Shown here in pieces: positions 32,269-40,681 of a stretch of 64,000 nucleotides of DNA; the first letter of the stretch is position 1; each line of letters starts with the position of its first letter. A model generated the notes under the pieces. It was not told the DNA's origin and did not search any database. It was given only the letters and a program-made list of their open reading frames with translations. The stretch covers positions 186,001 through 250,000 of the forward strand of contig NZ_JACVFC010000004.1 of assembly GCF_014529935.1 (NCBI RefSeq), read 5' to 3'. Position numbers and translations under genes: made by a program. The stretch comes from Chitinophaga qingshengii. Lineage in GTDB: Bacteria > Bacteroidota > Bacteroidia > Chitinophagales > Chitinophagaceae.

Positions 32269-32640
32269 TGATAGTCATGATGAGTGCTGATTTCGCTGAT
32301 TAGCGGAGATGGAAGCGTAGATCAATGCGGTAGCATTAAAATAAAACAAAGCGCCCTGTAGAAAGGTCTGTCAAGCTGACTTTCTACAGGGCGCTTTGTT
32401 TTCGGACCAGGCTATCATCTCCCGAAAGAAAAAAATAGGGGCTTTAAACCAACCCCAGGAACGATGGTCATATAAAGCGGTACAAAGACCTGTCAGCTTT
32501 ATCGTCAACACAATTTATCATCGTATTTGCGTTTCATCAGCATCGGTAGTAGTCCTGTCTATAAAGCATGGTTAGGGCTGATTTAATCTCCGTTTATATC
32601 TCCGCTAAATCAGCGTAATCAGCACTCATCATGGTTATCA
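32269..32640. repeat. 372-bp element with 42-bp terminal inverted repeats
   Basis: The left end 32269-32310 (starting TGATAGTCATGATGAG) and the right end 32598-32640 are imperfect inverted copies, about 39 of 43 bases matching. Inside are a perfect 23-bp hairpin (32343-32402) and a smaller hairpin in which ATAAAGC pairs with GCTTTAT around 32475-32505. No open frame. It looks like a miniature inverted-repeat element or a large structured RNA region. No target-site duplication is obvious. Confidence 0.6.
32343..32402. terminator. Strong bidirectional hairpin terminator
   Basis: Perfect 23-bp stem (32343-32365 with 32380-32402), 14-base loop, GC-rich core GCGCCCTGTAG, ends A-rich on the left and T-rich on the right. 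It would stop transcription from the M28 gene and from the opposite strand. Confidence 0.75.
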
Positions 32641-33154
32641 AAGTTATTTTTGGTTTTTTTAACAAAATTTTATAAATTGTGTATAGAGTCCTAGCTTGTA
32701 ATAATAGAGATATATATTATATATCGTATGTGAATTTGTGATTGAATGTAAGCATTGTCATTTGTGTGATCGGATTATTTTTGCGAGAGTCAGGAAAAAC
32801 CCTTTAGCTTTTCGACTTACCTGTTGTTGTTCAAATTTGGCATTTATAGTATCAGGCGGTGTATAAGCTTGTTATTGAACCGGAAACTTAGACCCCGCTA
32901 TTTGGTAACCATTTAAAATTACCATTATGAAAGCACCTGCCATCTTTCCTTTGATTGCCCATTGTACCCGCAGGATGTATGCATTAGTCCCGCGCCAGTG
33001 GAGCCGTTGTCATGGAATACCCTAGGAAGAGGGCATCGTTATCGTTTTATAATTAATCCTTATGAAAACTCAAAATATACCTGGTTGTTTACGCGATTTT
33101 TTACCCTATCGGATGAGTCGGAGTACCTATTTGTGAATTATAAAACGAGGATGC
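32641..33154. other. Intergenic region upstream of the HdeD gene
   Basis: About 510 AT-rich bases. A promoter-like pair, ATTG at 32754-32757 and TATTTTTG at 32776-32783 (18-base gap), points toward hdeD. Two very short frames begin at 32926 (MKAPAIFPLI, 32 codons) and 33062 (MKTQNIPGC, 24 codons); a third similar start lies at 33765. I find no support that they are genes. Confidence 0.4.
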
Positions 33155-33685
33155 ATGCGTAATTTTTATAGTGCCTATTGGTGGATTTTTTTGCTCAGGG
33201 GTGTTTTTGCTTTGGTGTTGGGCGTGTTGGCTATTGTATGGCCGGGAGTTACATTCACCACGCTGATTGTTTTTTTAGGAGCCTATCTTTTTATTGCCGG
33301 CACATTTGCCATGGTGGGGGCTATAGCGGCCCGTAAGACAGCTGAGAACTGGGGCATGTTTTTATTGTCGGCACTGGTAGGTATTATATTAGGTATCCTG
33401 ACCTTATATAATCCATTTGCGACGGGTGCTGCATTAATTTTCCTGGTAGGTTTCTGGGCCATGCTGGCCGGTATTTTTGAAATTATTATTGCAATCAGGC
33501 TAAGAGCTTTGATAACCGGAGAAGGTTGGTATATCGCTGGCGGGGTGCTTTCGATTCTTTTTGGCATCCTGTTATTATCTAACCCTGAAACGGCTGCTAT
33601 TACGCTGACATGGTTGTTTGGCTTTTATGCAGTGATATCGGGGGTAATGCTGATATCCTTATCGTTCCGGTTACGAAGAAAATAA
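33155..33685 (+). CDS. HdeD/DUF308 family membrane protein
   Basis: A 176-residue protein made almost entirely of six hydrophobic helices, arranged as repeating pairs with short charged turns. Phrases such as LRGVFALVLGVLAIVWPGVT and IAGGVLSILFGILLLSNPE (the repeated GxxxLxxGILLL..NP pattern) are typical of the HdeD family, linked in enterics to acid resistance. The gene precedes an ECF sigma factor by about 300 bases on the same strand and may belong to a stress-response group. Direct function unknown. Confidence 0.9.
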   Translation: MRNFYSAYWWIFLLRGVFALVLGVLAIVWPGVTFTTLIVFLGAYLFIAGTFAMVGAIAARKTAENWGMFLLSALVGIILGILTLYNPFATGAALIFLVGFWAMLAGIFEIIIAIRLRALITGEGWYIAGGVLSILFGILLLSNPETAAITLTWLFGFYAVISGVMLISLSFRLRRK

Positions 33686-33981
33686 ATGAAAAACGGAAGA
33701 CCCTGTTGTTGTTCAACAAAAGATCCCAGATGTAAGTTTATTCTCTAACTAAAACGCTTATACGATGAAAATTAAAACACCTGGTTAGTGGTACCTGTTT
33801 TCTCGTCGGCCTGCCGGTGTTGATACCACCGCGGCTCAAGGCGCTTACAGGTGCCGGCAGTACATCGGTCCGGAGTACCGGTGGCTACCATTGCTGCCCC
33901 CCCCATTTTTTGATTGTTTACTCCCTGCCCCGGAAAGGGTTGCTTACTGTAGCCTATTTTGAAAAATTAAAGTTAACCGTT

Positions 33982-34482
33982 ATGTCATCCACCGAATTCA
34001 ACAACTTGTTACTGGGAAATGCCGATTTCCTGCGGCCGTATGCCGTTACGCTCACCAAAGATTCAGAGTCTGCCAAGGACCTCTATCAGGAAACCTTGTT
34101 CAGGGCTCTGTCTAACCGCGATAAATACCTCGCCGGTACCAATATCCGCGCATGGTTGTATACGATTATGCGGAATATTTTTATCAACAACTACCGCAGA
34201 GGTAACCGCCAGTATAAATTACTGGACAATGCGGTGGGCGATTACCTGTTGAGCCACCAGCCTTCCGCTATCGGCAACTTTGCGGAATCGGACCTGCGGG
34301 TGAAAGACGTACAGATGGCAGTCTACAACCTGCCCGTTATCTTTAAACAACCCTTCCTGCTGTATTTTGAAGGGTATAAGTACTATGAAATCGCTGCTAT
34401 CCTGAATGAGCCATTAGGCACCGTGAAAAGCCGCATTCACTTTGCCCGGAAAATGCTGAAAACCAGGATAACCAGACATTAA
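33982..34482 (+). CDS. RNA polymerase ECF-type sigma factor
   Basis: A 166-residue sigma factor with region 2 (AVTLTKDSESAKDLYQETLFRAL, the DLYQET helix, then RAWLYTIMRNIFINNYRR) and region 4 (YNLPVIFKQPFLLYFEGYKYYEIAAILNEPLGTVKSRIHFARKML in pieces). The start at ATG 33982 (MSSTEFNNLL) gives the normal length; 54 further codons upstream in the same frame have no family resemblance. No anti-sigma factor gene is adjacent. The wording resembles the Bacteroidota stress sigma factors that neighbour small membrane proteins such as HdeD, but this is inference. Confidence 0.93.
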   Translation: MSSTEFNNLLLGNADFLRPYAVTLTKDSESAKDLYQETLFRALSNRDKYLAGTNIRAWLYTIMRNIFINNYRRGNRQYKLLDNAVGDYLLSHQPSAIGNFAESDLRVKDVQMAVYNLPVIFKQPFLLYFEGYKYYEIAAILNEPLGTVKSRIHFARKMLKTRITRH

Positions 34483-34658
34483 TAGCGTTTTTTTGAAATA
34501 TAACCTGTTGTAAAGATTTATAAAACCGGAAGCCATTGTCTTTTAGCCCGCATGCCGCGCTGGCAAGTAAAAGCCATGTGCACTGCTTAACAGCATCCGC
34601 AAAATCCATAGAATCACAGTTTCATTTCGTACTTTTACACCCTCACAAAAAAGTCGTG

Positions 34659-37004
34659 ATGAAGGAAAATTATTTAGACGAGCTTAACGAAAGACAGCGG
34701 GAAGCAGTTACACATATCAATGGCCCCCTGATGATCGTTGCAGGCGCGGGTTCGGGAAAAACGAAAGTACTGACAACGCGTATTGCACACCTGATGCGGA
34801 ATGGGGTAGACGCGTTTAATATTCTCTCGCTGACTTTTACCAATAAGGCAGCACGTGAAATGAAAGAACGTGTGGAAAAAATCCTGGGAGGCAGCGAAGC
34901 CCGCAATCTCTATATCGGTACCTTCCACTCCGTATTTGCCCGCCTGCTCCGCGCAGAAGCACACCGGCTCGGCTATCCCAACGATTTTACCATCTACGAT
35001 GCAGATGATGCCAAAAGCGTTGTTAAAACCATCGTGAACGAGCTTAACCTCGACGATAAACACTACAAACCGAACTTCGTATATAACCGTATCTCCGCTG
35101 CCAAAAACAGCCTGATGGGACCGGAAGAATACCAGCTCGACCACCTCGTACAACAGGAAGATATGCGGGCCAACAGACCCCTTATCGGAAAAATCTACGA
35201 CATGTACGCCAAACGCTGCTTTAAAAATGGCGCCATGGACTTCGATGACCTCCTGTTTAAAATGTACGTGCTGCTGAAAAGTTTCCCTGAAGTGCTGCAT
35301 AAATACCAGCACAAGTTTAAATACATCATGATCGATGAGTACCAGGATACCAACCCGGCCCAGTACGAGATCATTAAACTGCTGGGAGCGGTCAACGAAA
35401 ATATTTGCGTGGTAGGCGACGATGCTCAAAGCATCTACTCCTTCCGTGGCGCTACCATCCAAAACATCCTCCAGTTTGAAAAAGACTACGACGATGTGAA
35501 AGTGGTGAAACTGGAACAAAACTACCGCAGTACCAAATCCATCCTCAGCGTGGCCAATGAAGTGATTGCCCACAACAAAGGACAGATCGAGAAAAACCTG
35601 TGGACCGATAATACAGAGGGCGATACCATCAAACTGGTACGTACCATGACCGATAATGAAGAAGGTAAATTTGTAGCGGACACCATTGCGGAGCAGAAAC
35701 TGCGCAACCACTACGAAAACCGCGACTTCGTCATCCTCTACCGTACCAACGCCCAAAGCCGTGCCTTTGAGGAATGTCTGCGCCGCAAAGCCATCCCTTA
35801 CCGCATCTTCGGTGGCCTGTCTTTCTACCAGCGTAAGGAAATCAAGGACTTCGTGGCTTACCTCCGCGTAACCATGAATACCCGCGATGAAGAAGCGCTC
35901 AAAAGGATCATCAACTACCCGGTGCGGGGTATCGGTAAAACTACCCTGGAAAAAACCATCGTACTCGCCAATGAGCACAATATCACCATGTGGGAAGTGC
36001 TGGAAAGAGCACGGGAATTCGGCTTCAAAGGCGGTACCGTAGAAGCGATCGAAGCCTTCGTGGTAATGATCAAAAGCTTCCAGGCAATGCTTACCACCCA
36101 CAACGCCTACGATGTAGCCGTGGTAGTAGGTAAATCCACCAATATTGTTAAAGAACTCTTCAACGATAAAACCACAGAAGGCCTCGCCCGTTACGAAAAC
36201 GTGCAGGAACTCCTCAACTCCATCAAGGAATTCACCGAAACACCGGATGAAGAAGGGGAGCTGCTGGACAACAAAACCATGGGCACCTACCTGCAGCAGA
36301 TTACTTTGCTGACGGATGCGGACCAGGGTAATGATGAAGACAGCAACGTGGTGAAACTGATGACCATCCACGCGGCTAAAGGACTGGAGTTCCCGGTTGT
36401 ATTTACCGTGGGCCTCGAAGAAACCCTTTTCCCCAGTGGCATGTCTATCAACACCCGCGAAGAGCTGGAAGAAGAAAGACGCCTGTTTTATGTGGCCATT
36501 ACCCGTGCTAAAGCAAGACTGTGGCTTACGCATGCCAACAGCCGTTACCGCTTTGGTAACCTGGTACAGAATGAGCCCAGCCGTTTCCTGGAAGAAATGC
36601 CGGAGAAATTTATAGACCGCAGTTATGCCGGTGGCGGAAGCGTTCGCAATGCTTTCGGCAGTGGCAGTACCTCCGGATGGGGCGGCGGCGGTAATATGGG
36701 CAACATGTTTGACCGGATGCAGAAAAAGACACCGGGCCAACCCGTATCCCAGCCCTCTTCTCCGAAACCGGCGCCACGACCAACTTCTGCCGCTACTACA
36801 CACGTACCTACCCCCGGATTTGCACCGGATGATCCGGCAGAAATGGAACCAGGTATGCAGGTAGAACACCAGAAATTTGGCTTTGGTACCATTACCGCTA
36901 TGGAAGGCGCTCCCAACAACCGTATTGCTACGGTCGTATTTCCGAAAGGCGGGGGGGAAAAGAAAATCATGCTTAACTACGCCAAGCTGAGGATCGTAAG
37001 ATAG
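34659..37004 (+). CDS. uvrD: UvrD/PcrA-type DNA helicase
   Basis: A 781-residue superfamily 1A helicase. Motif I AGAGSGKT, the Q-motif LDELNERQREAV, motif II DEYQDTN, motif III GDDAQSIYSFRGA, motif IV QNYRST, motif V TIHAAKGLEFPVVF and motif VI EERRLFYVAITRAK are all present. The C-terminal 100 residues include a Gly/Ser/Pro-rich linker, then a Tudor-like end (GMQVEHQKFGFGTI to the last residues) that binds RNA polymerase in PcrA/UvrD. ATG 34659 is the best start (GTG 34656 is adjacent). It acts in excision and mismatch repair and in removing stalled polymerase. recX follows after 5 bases. Confidence 0.96.
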   Translation: MKENYLDELNERQREAVTHINGPLMIVAGAGSGKTKVLTTRIAHLMRNGVDAFNILSLTFTNKAAREMKERVEKILGGSEARNLYIGTFHSVFARLLRAEAHRLGYPNDFTIYDADDAKSVVKTIVNELNLDDKHYKPNFVYNRISAAKNSLMGPEEYQLDHLVQQEDMRANRPLIGKIYDMYAKRCFKNGAMDFDDLLFKMYVLLKSFPEVLHKYQHKFKYIMIDEYQDTNPAQYEIIKLLGAVNENICVVGDDAQSIYSFRGATIQNILQFEKDYDDVKVVKLEQNYRSTKSILSVANEVIAHNKGQIEKNLWTDNTEGDTIKLVRTMTDNEEGKFVADTIAEQKLRNHYENRDFVILYRTNAQSRAFEECLRRKAIPYRIFGGLSFYQRKEIKDFVAYLRVTMNTRDEEALKRIINYPVRGIGKTTLEKTIVLANEHNITMWEVLERAREFGFKGGTVEAIEAFVVMIKSFQAMLTTHNAYDVAVVVGKSTNIVKELFNDKTTEGLARYENVQELLNSIKEFTETPDEEGELLDNKTMGTYLQQITLLTDADQGNDEDSNVVKLMTIHAAKGLEFPVVFTVGLEETLFPSGMSINTREELEEERRLFYVAITRAKARLWLTHANSRYRFGNLVQNEPSRFLEEMPEKFIDRSYAGGGSVRNAFGSGSTSGWGGGGNMGNMFDRMQKKTPGQPVSQPSSPKPAPRPTSAATTHVPTPGFAPDDPAEMEPGMQVEHQKFGFGTITAMEGAPNNRIATVVFPKGGGEKKIMLNYAKLRIVR

Positions 37005-37009
37005 TCCGC

Positions 37010-37468
37010 ATGCAGAAAGATTTAGAAGCCCTGCGACGCTACTGCGCTTATCAGGAGCGGTGCCACCAGGAAGTGAAATATAAATGCCTGGAGCTGGGAC
37101 TACGGGGCGATGCTGTGGAAGAAGCGATCGCGGAACTGATAGCAGACAATTTCCTGAATGAGGAACGATATGCCAAAGCTTTTGCCGGCGGTAAGTTCCG
37201 GATTAAACAGTGGGGCCGTAACAAGATTAAGGCGGAGCTGAAACAAAAACAGGTGTCTGACTACTGCATCCGCAAAGGACTGGCAGAGATTGATGAAGAC
37301 GATTACTATGCTGCGCTGCTAAAGCTGGCGGAGAAAAAGTTGGCGTCGCTCAAAGGTGAAACTGCGCTGAAACGGCGGTATAAAACCACCCAACACCTGC
37401 TGCAGCGGGGCTATGAAAGTGCCCTTATCAATGATGTGCTTGAACAAATCGCAAATAACGACGCCTGA
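37010..37468 (+). CDS. recX: RecX-family regulator
   Basis: A 152-residue protein of three tandem three-helix RecX repeats, e.g. LRRYCAYQERCHQEVKYKCLELG and ADNFLNEERYAKAFAGGKFRIKQWGRNKIKAELKQK (pieces). RecX binds RecA filaments and regulates recombinase activity. It starts 5 bases after uvrD, so the two are cotranscribed, joining helicase and RecA modulator in one repair unit. recA itself is not in the window. Confidence 0.92.
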   Translation: MQKDLEALRRYCAYQERCHQEVKYKCLELGLRGDAVEEAIAELIADNFLNEERYAKAFAGGKFRIKQWGRNKIKAELKQKQVSDYCIRKGLAEIDEDDYYAALLKLAEKKLASLKGETALKRRYKTTQHLLQRGYESALINDVLEQIANNDA

Positions 37469-37532
37469 AGCAGGGATAATTTGAAAAGTTTCTAATCCGT
37501 CAGGCTGTACTTTTGTGTTACAATACCCGATA

Positions 37533-38339
37533 ATGGCAGATTTAAAAATTACACTGATACAATCCCAACTTTACTGGGAAGATATTGCGGCTAACCTCCG
37601 GATGTTTGATGAAAAAATCGACAGCATAGGAGAGCGGACAGAAGTGGTGTTTTTACCTGAAATGTTCAGCACCGGTTTCAGCATGAAGCCGGAAAAAGTG
37701 GCTGAAACTATGGATGGAAGCGCTGTGCAGTGGATGAAGAAAAAAGCCGCCGAAAAAAATATCATTCTCGCCGGAAGCCTCGCTATCGAAGAAAACGGTC
37801 ACTATGTAAACCGGCTCATCTGGATGCTGCCCAACGGCACCTTTGGCACTTACGATAAACGCCATCTGTTTGGTTATGCCGGCGAACATGAGCATTACCA
37901 GTCGGGCGATAAACGCCTGATTGCCCAGGTAAAAGGCTGGAAAATCAACCTGAACATCTGTTATGATATGCGTTTCCCGGTATGGGCACGTAATACCATT
38001 CAGCCGGATGGCAACCCGGCCTATGATGTGCTGGTATATGTGGCCAACTGGCCCGAACGCCGCAGCACTGCATGGACTACACTGCTGCAGGCCCGCGCCA
38101 TCGAAAACCAATGTTACGCTATCGGCGTCAACAGAGTAGGCAATGATGGTAATAACATCTATCACAGCGGGGAAACCAGCCTGATAGACCCTATGGGTGA
38201 AATCATCTACCGCAAGTCACACGATGAAGATATTTTTACGTATACCCTTCAACGTGACCGTCTGGAAGAAGTGAGGAAAAACATTCCTTTCCTGAAAGAC
38301 GCAGATAACTTCACTTTCCTTAGTAACGAACTCGTTTAA
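37533..38339 (+). CDS. Nitrilase-family amidase (omega-amidase/YafV type)
   Basis: A 268-residue carbon-nitrogen hydrolase with the Glu-Lys-Cys triad: Glu in FLPEMFSTGF, Lys in YDKRHLFGYAGEHEHY and Cys in LNICYDMRFPVWARN. The MFSTGFSMKPE and HLFGYAGE wording is that of the omega-amidase (YafV/Nit2) group, which hydrolyses alpha-ketoglutaramate and alpha-ketosuccinamate left by glutamine and asparagine transaminases. ATG 37533 (MADLKITLIQ) is used, as the GTG 18 bases upstream adds only six residues. The VOC gene follows after 11 bases. Confidence 0.93.
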   Translation: MADLKITLIQSQLYWEDIAANLRMFDEKIDSIGERTEVVFLPEMFSTGFSMKPEKVAETMDGSAVQWMKKKAAEKNIILAGSLAIEENGHYVNRLIWMLPNGTFGTYDKRHLFGYAGEHEHYQSGDKRLIAQVKGWKINLNICYDMRFPVWARNTIQPDGNPAYDVLVYVANWPERRSTAWTTLLQARAIENQCYAIGVNRVGNDGNNIYHSGETSLIDPMGEIIYRKSHDEDIFTYTLQRDRLEEVRKNIPFLKDADNFTFLSNELV

Positions 38340-38350
38340 TTTTTACCGGG

Positions 38351-38737
38351 ATGTTCCTGCAGGCTGTGCACCATATCGCTGTTATTTGTGCTGATTACCA
38401 ACGTAGTAAAGCCTTTTATACCGATGTGCTGGGCCTGCGGATCATCCGGGAAATATACCGCGATGAACGGGATTCCTGGAAACTGGATCTGGCGCTGGGC
38501 GACCAGTACGTCATCGAGCTTTTTTCTTTTCCCGATCCGCCGCCACGGGCCAGTCGCCCGGAAGCCTGCGGCCTCCGTCACCTGGCTTTTGCCGTGAATG
38601 ATATCGCTGCCGCTGTGCAGGAACTGCACCACAAAGGCGTACCCACCGAAACCATCCGGATAGACCCGTACACGGGTAAACGTTTCACTTTTTTCACCGA
38701 CCCTGATGGGCTGCCCCTGGAGTTATACGAAATATAG
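38351..38737 (+). CDS. VOC family protein, GloA2/YaeR-like
   Basis: A 128-residue single-domain vicinal-oxygen-chelate protein. Two beta-alpha-beta-beta-beta modules carry the metal ligands expected for the family: His8 in VHHIAVI, Glu in YVIELFSF, His in LRHLAFAV and Glu in LPLELYEI. The sequence is closest in wording to the SMU1112c/YaeR group, whose function is poorly known, rather than to classical glyoxalase I. It is probably cotranscribed with the preceding amidase. The frame stops at 38737, before the GT-C gene. Confidence 0.88.
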   Translation: MFLQAVHHIAVICADYQRSKAFYTDVLGLRIIREIYRDERDSWKLDLALGDQYVIELFSFPDPPPRASRPEACGLRHLAFAVNDIAAAVQELHHKGVPTETIRIDPYTGKRFTFFTDPDGLPLELYEI

Positions 38738-38903
38738 CCCTACTCCGCCCGCTATTCAACACGCTGATATTCATCCGGTACCCGGCCGGAATGCCCGGAA
38801 GCTGGTTATCAAGCTGTATTTATCGTGCCGGACAGGCACCGGAACACGACAGGTTACTGTTAATACCAGTATCTTCGCAGATAAATCATCATTAATTAGC
38901 TGC

Positions 38904-40583
38904 ATGGATGCCATAATCCGCTTTTTTACGAGAAGACAATATAAGAACCTGTTTCTGTTGACCTGGTTGGTCCTGGGGCTTTTACAAGCCTGTTTCTCTG
39001 AACTGTGGGACGATGAAGCCTACTACTGGGTATATTCCCGTCATATGGACTGGGGATATTTTGATCATCCGCCGATGATTGCCCTCCTGATAAAAATGGG
39101 TTACGGCATTTTCCATAATGAACTGGGGGTGCGGTTATTTATTGTGCTGATCAATACCATTACACTATGGATCACTGCCCGGCTGATCGCTTCTAAAGAC
39201 AATATCCTGTTTTATCTGATCATAGGCTCCATGGGCGCTATGCAGATAGGAGGCATGCTGGCCGTACCGGACGTGCCGCTGATTTTCTTTGCTGCGGTAT
39301 ATTTCTGGGCATACCGTTATTTCCTGGCCAGCCAGAACTGGCGGAATACGCTGCTGTTGGGCCTGGCCATGGCATTGATGTTTTACAGCAAGTACCACGG
39401 CGTGTTACTGGTATTTTTCACTGTACTGTCGAACATGAACCTGCTGCGGGTGGGTAAGTTCTGGGCCGCCTGTATTATTACGACTATTCTCTTTTTCCCG
39501 CATATTTACTGGCAGTATACCCATGGTTTTCCTTCCCTGCAATATCACCTGGTAGAAAGAAATGCTTCTGCTTACGATATCACGTTTACGCTGGATTACC
39601 TCGGCGGACAGCTATTGCTGTTTGGTCCCTTAATGGGCTGGCTGCTGTTGTATTATGCTTTCCGTTGCCCGATTCAGAACACATTTGAGCGGGCGCTCAA
39701 ATTCAGCCTGATCGGCGTGCTGGTGTTTTTCTGCATCAGTACCTTCAAAGGCAGGGTAGAGGCCAACTGGACGGTGATGGTGTTCACGCCTGTAGTGATA
39801 CTGGCCCATCAGACGATTGTGCGCAAAGGATGGTCCCGGAAAGCGCTGTTATATACGTTGCCTGTTTCTCTGTTTCTGGTGCTGGTGGTGAGGGTGTATA
39901 TGATGTGGGACTTTATGCCGGGTGTAGAAGTACGACCTGAAATACATCATAACAAAGCATGGACATCTGCCCTGGCTACCAGGGCCGCAGGCCGCCCGGT
40001 AGTGTTTTTAAACAGTTACCAGTTGCCTTCCAAGTATATGTTTTATACCGGGGAATTATCGTACAGCCTTAACAGCCGGTATTCCCGCCGCAGTCAATAT
40101 AACTTCTGGGATACGGAAACGCAGCTGTGGGGAAAACCGGCCCTGGTGGTATTTGAGCCGGGAGCGGATATGCCGGTCAACGATAGTATTAAAACCGTTC
40201 GTGGTACCTGGGATATCAATATACAGCCGGCTTACTATTCGTATTCGCTGGTACAGATGAAGGCGGGATTGCAGCAAATCAAGGCCCGTCCGCGGGAAGT
40301 GGTGAATGTTGTGCTGCAACCGAATAATGGTTACAAAAGACCGCTCCCGATAGACCGGGAACATCCGCCGATGCTGGGGTATGGTTTTTCAGCTAAGGAA
40401 GAGTGGTTATCGCCGGTGAAATCTGATTTAACACTGGAACGTGCTATGTTGCGCAGGGTGGTTACGATGCCGGTAGTCATGCCTGATAAACCAGGAGAAT
40501 ACCTGTTGAAGTTCTGTGTGTTTGCCGGTGACCTGCCGCCTACGCATAACAGCCAGGGGATTAAAGTAATCGTAACGAAATAA
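38904..40583 (+). CDS. GT-C glycosyltransferase (ArnT/PMT-like)
   Basis: A 559-residue membrane glycosyltransferase of the PMT_2/ArnT superfamily, which moves sugars from polyprenyl-phosphate carriers to lipids or proteins on the periplasmic face. The first loop after helix 1 has ELWDDEAYYWVYSRHMDWGYFDHPPMI in pieces, including the catalytic acidic DDEAYYW. About ten hydrophobic helices follow to residue 350, then a periplasmic soluble domain (about 350-559). The start at ATG 38904 (MDAIIRFF) is chosen because upstream codons overlap the VOC gene. Acceptor unknown. Ends in a 39-bp hairpin shared with the convergent thiL. Confidence 0.9.
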   Translation: MDAIIRFFTRRQYKNLFLLTWLVLGLLQACFSELWDDEAYYWVYSRHMDWGYFDHPPMIALLIKMGYGIFHNELGVRLFIVLINTITLWITARLIASKDNILFYLIIGSMGAMQIGGMLAVPDVPLIFFAAVYFWAYRYFLASQNWRNTLLLGLAMALMFYSKYHGVLLVFFTVLSNMNLLRVGKFWAACIITTILFFPHIYWQYTHGFPSLQYHLVERNASAYDITFTLDYLGGQLLLFGPLMGWLLLYYAFRCPIQNTFERALKFSLIGVLVFFCISTFKGRVEANWTVMVFTPVVILAHQTIVRKGWSRKALLYTLPVSLFLVLVVRVYMMWDFMPGVEVRPEIHHNKAWTSALATRAAGRPVVFLNSYQLPSKYMFYTGELSYSLNSRYSRRSQYNFWDTETQLWGKPALVVFEPGADMPVNDSIKTVRGTWDINIQPAYYSYSLVQMKAGLQQIKARPREVVNVVLQPNNGYKRPLPIDREHPPMLGYGFSAKEEWLSPVKSDLTLERAMLRRVVTMPVVMPDKPGEYLLKFCVFAGDLPPTHNSQGIKVIVTK

Positions 40584-40587
40584 AATC

Positions 40588-40672
40588 ATTTGATCATTTG
40601 GTTATTTAATTATTTAGGGATTGTCTGACTTTGAGACAATCCCTAAATAATTAAATAACCAAATGATCAAAT
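40588..40672. repeat. Intergenic inverted repeat, class A, perfect 39-bp arms
   Basis: 40588-40626 and 40634-40672 are perfect 39-bp inverted copies with a 7-base loop GACTTTG. Modules: TTTGATCATTTGGTTATTT, then TTATTTAGGGATTG. It lies between two convergent genes and could act as a terminator for both. Confidence 0.9.
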
Positions 40673-40681
40673 CGCTAAATG

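Noticed and set aside
34674..36869. A 731-codon open frame on the minus strand opposite uvrD
   Set aside because: It is antisense to a strongly conserved helicase, has Phe/His/Val-rich shadow composition and no family resemblance.
40588..40672. AT-rich repeats as a CRISPR array
   Set aside because: Copies are single inverted pairs in different gaps, not regularly spaced direct repeats, and no cas gene is present.
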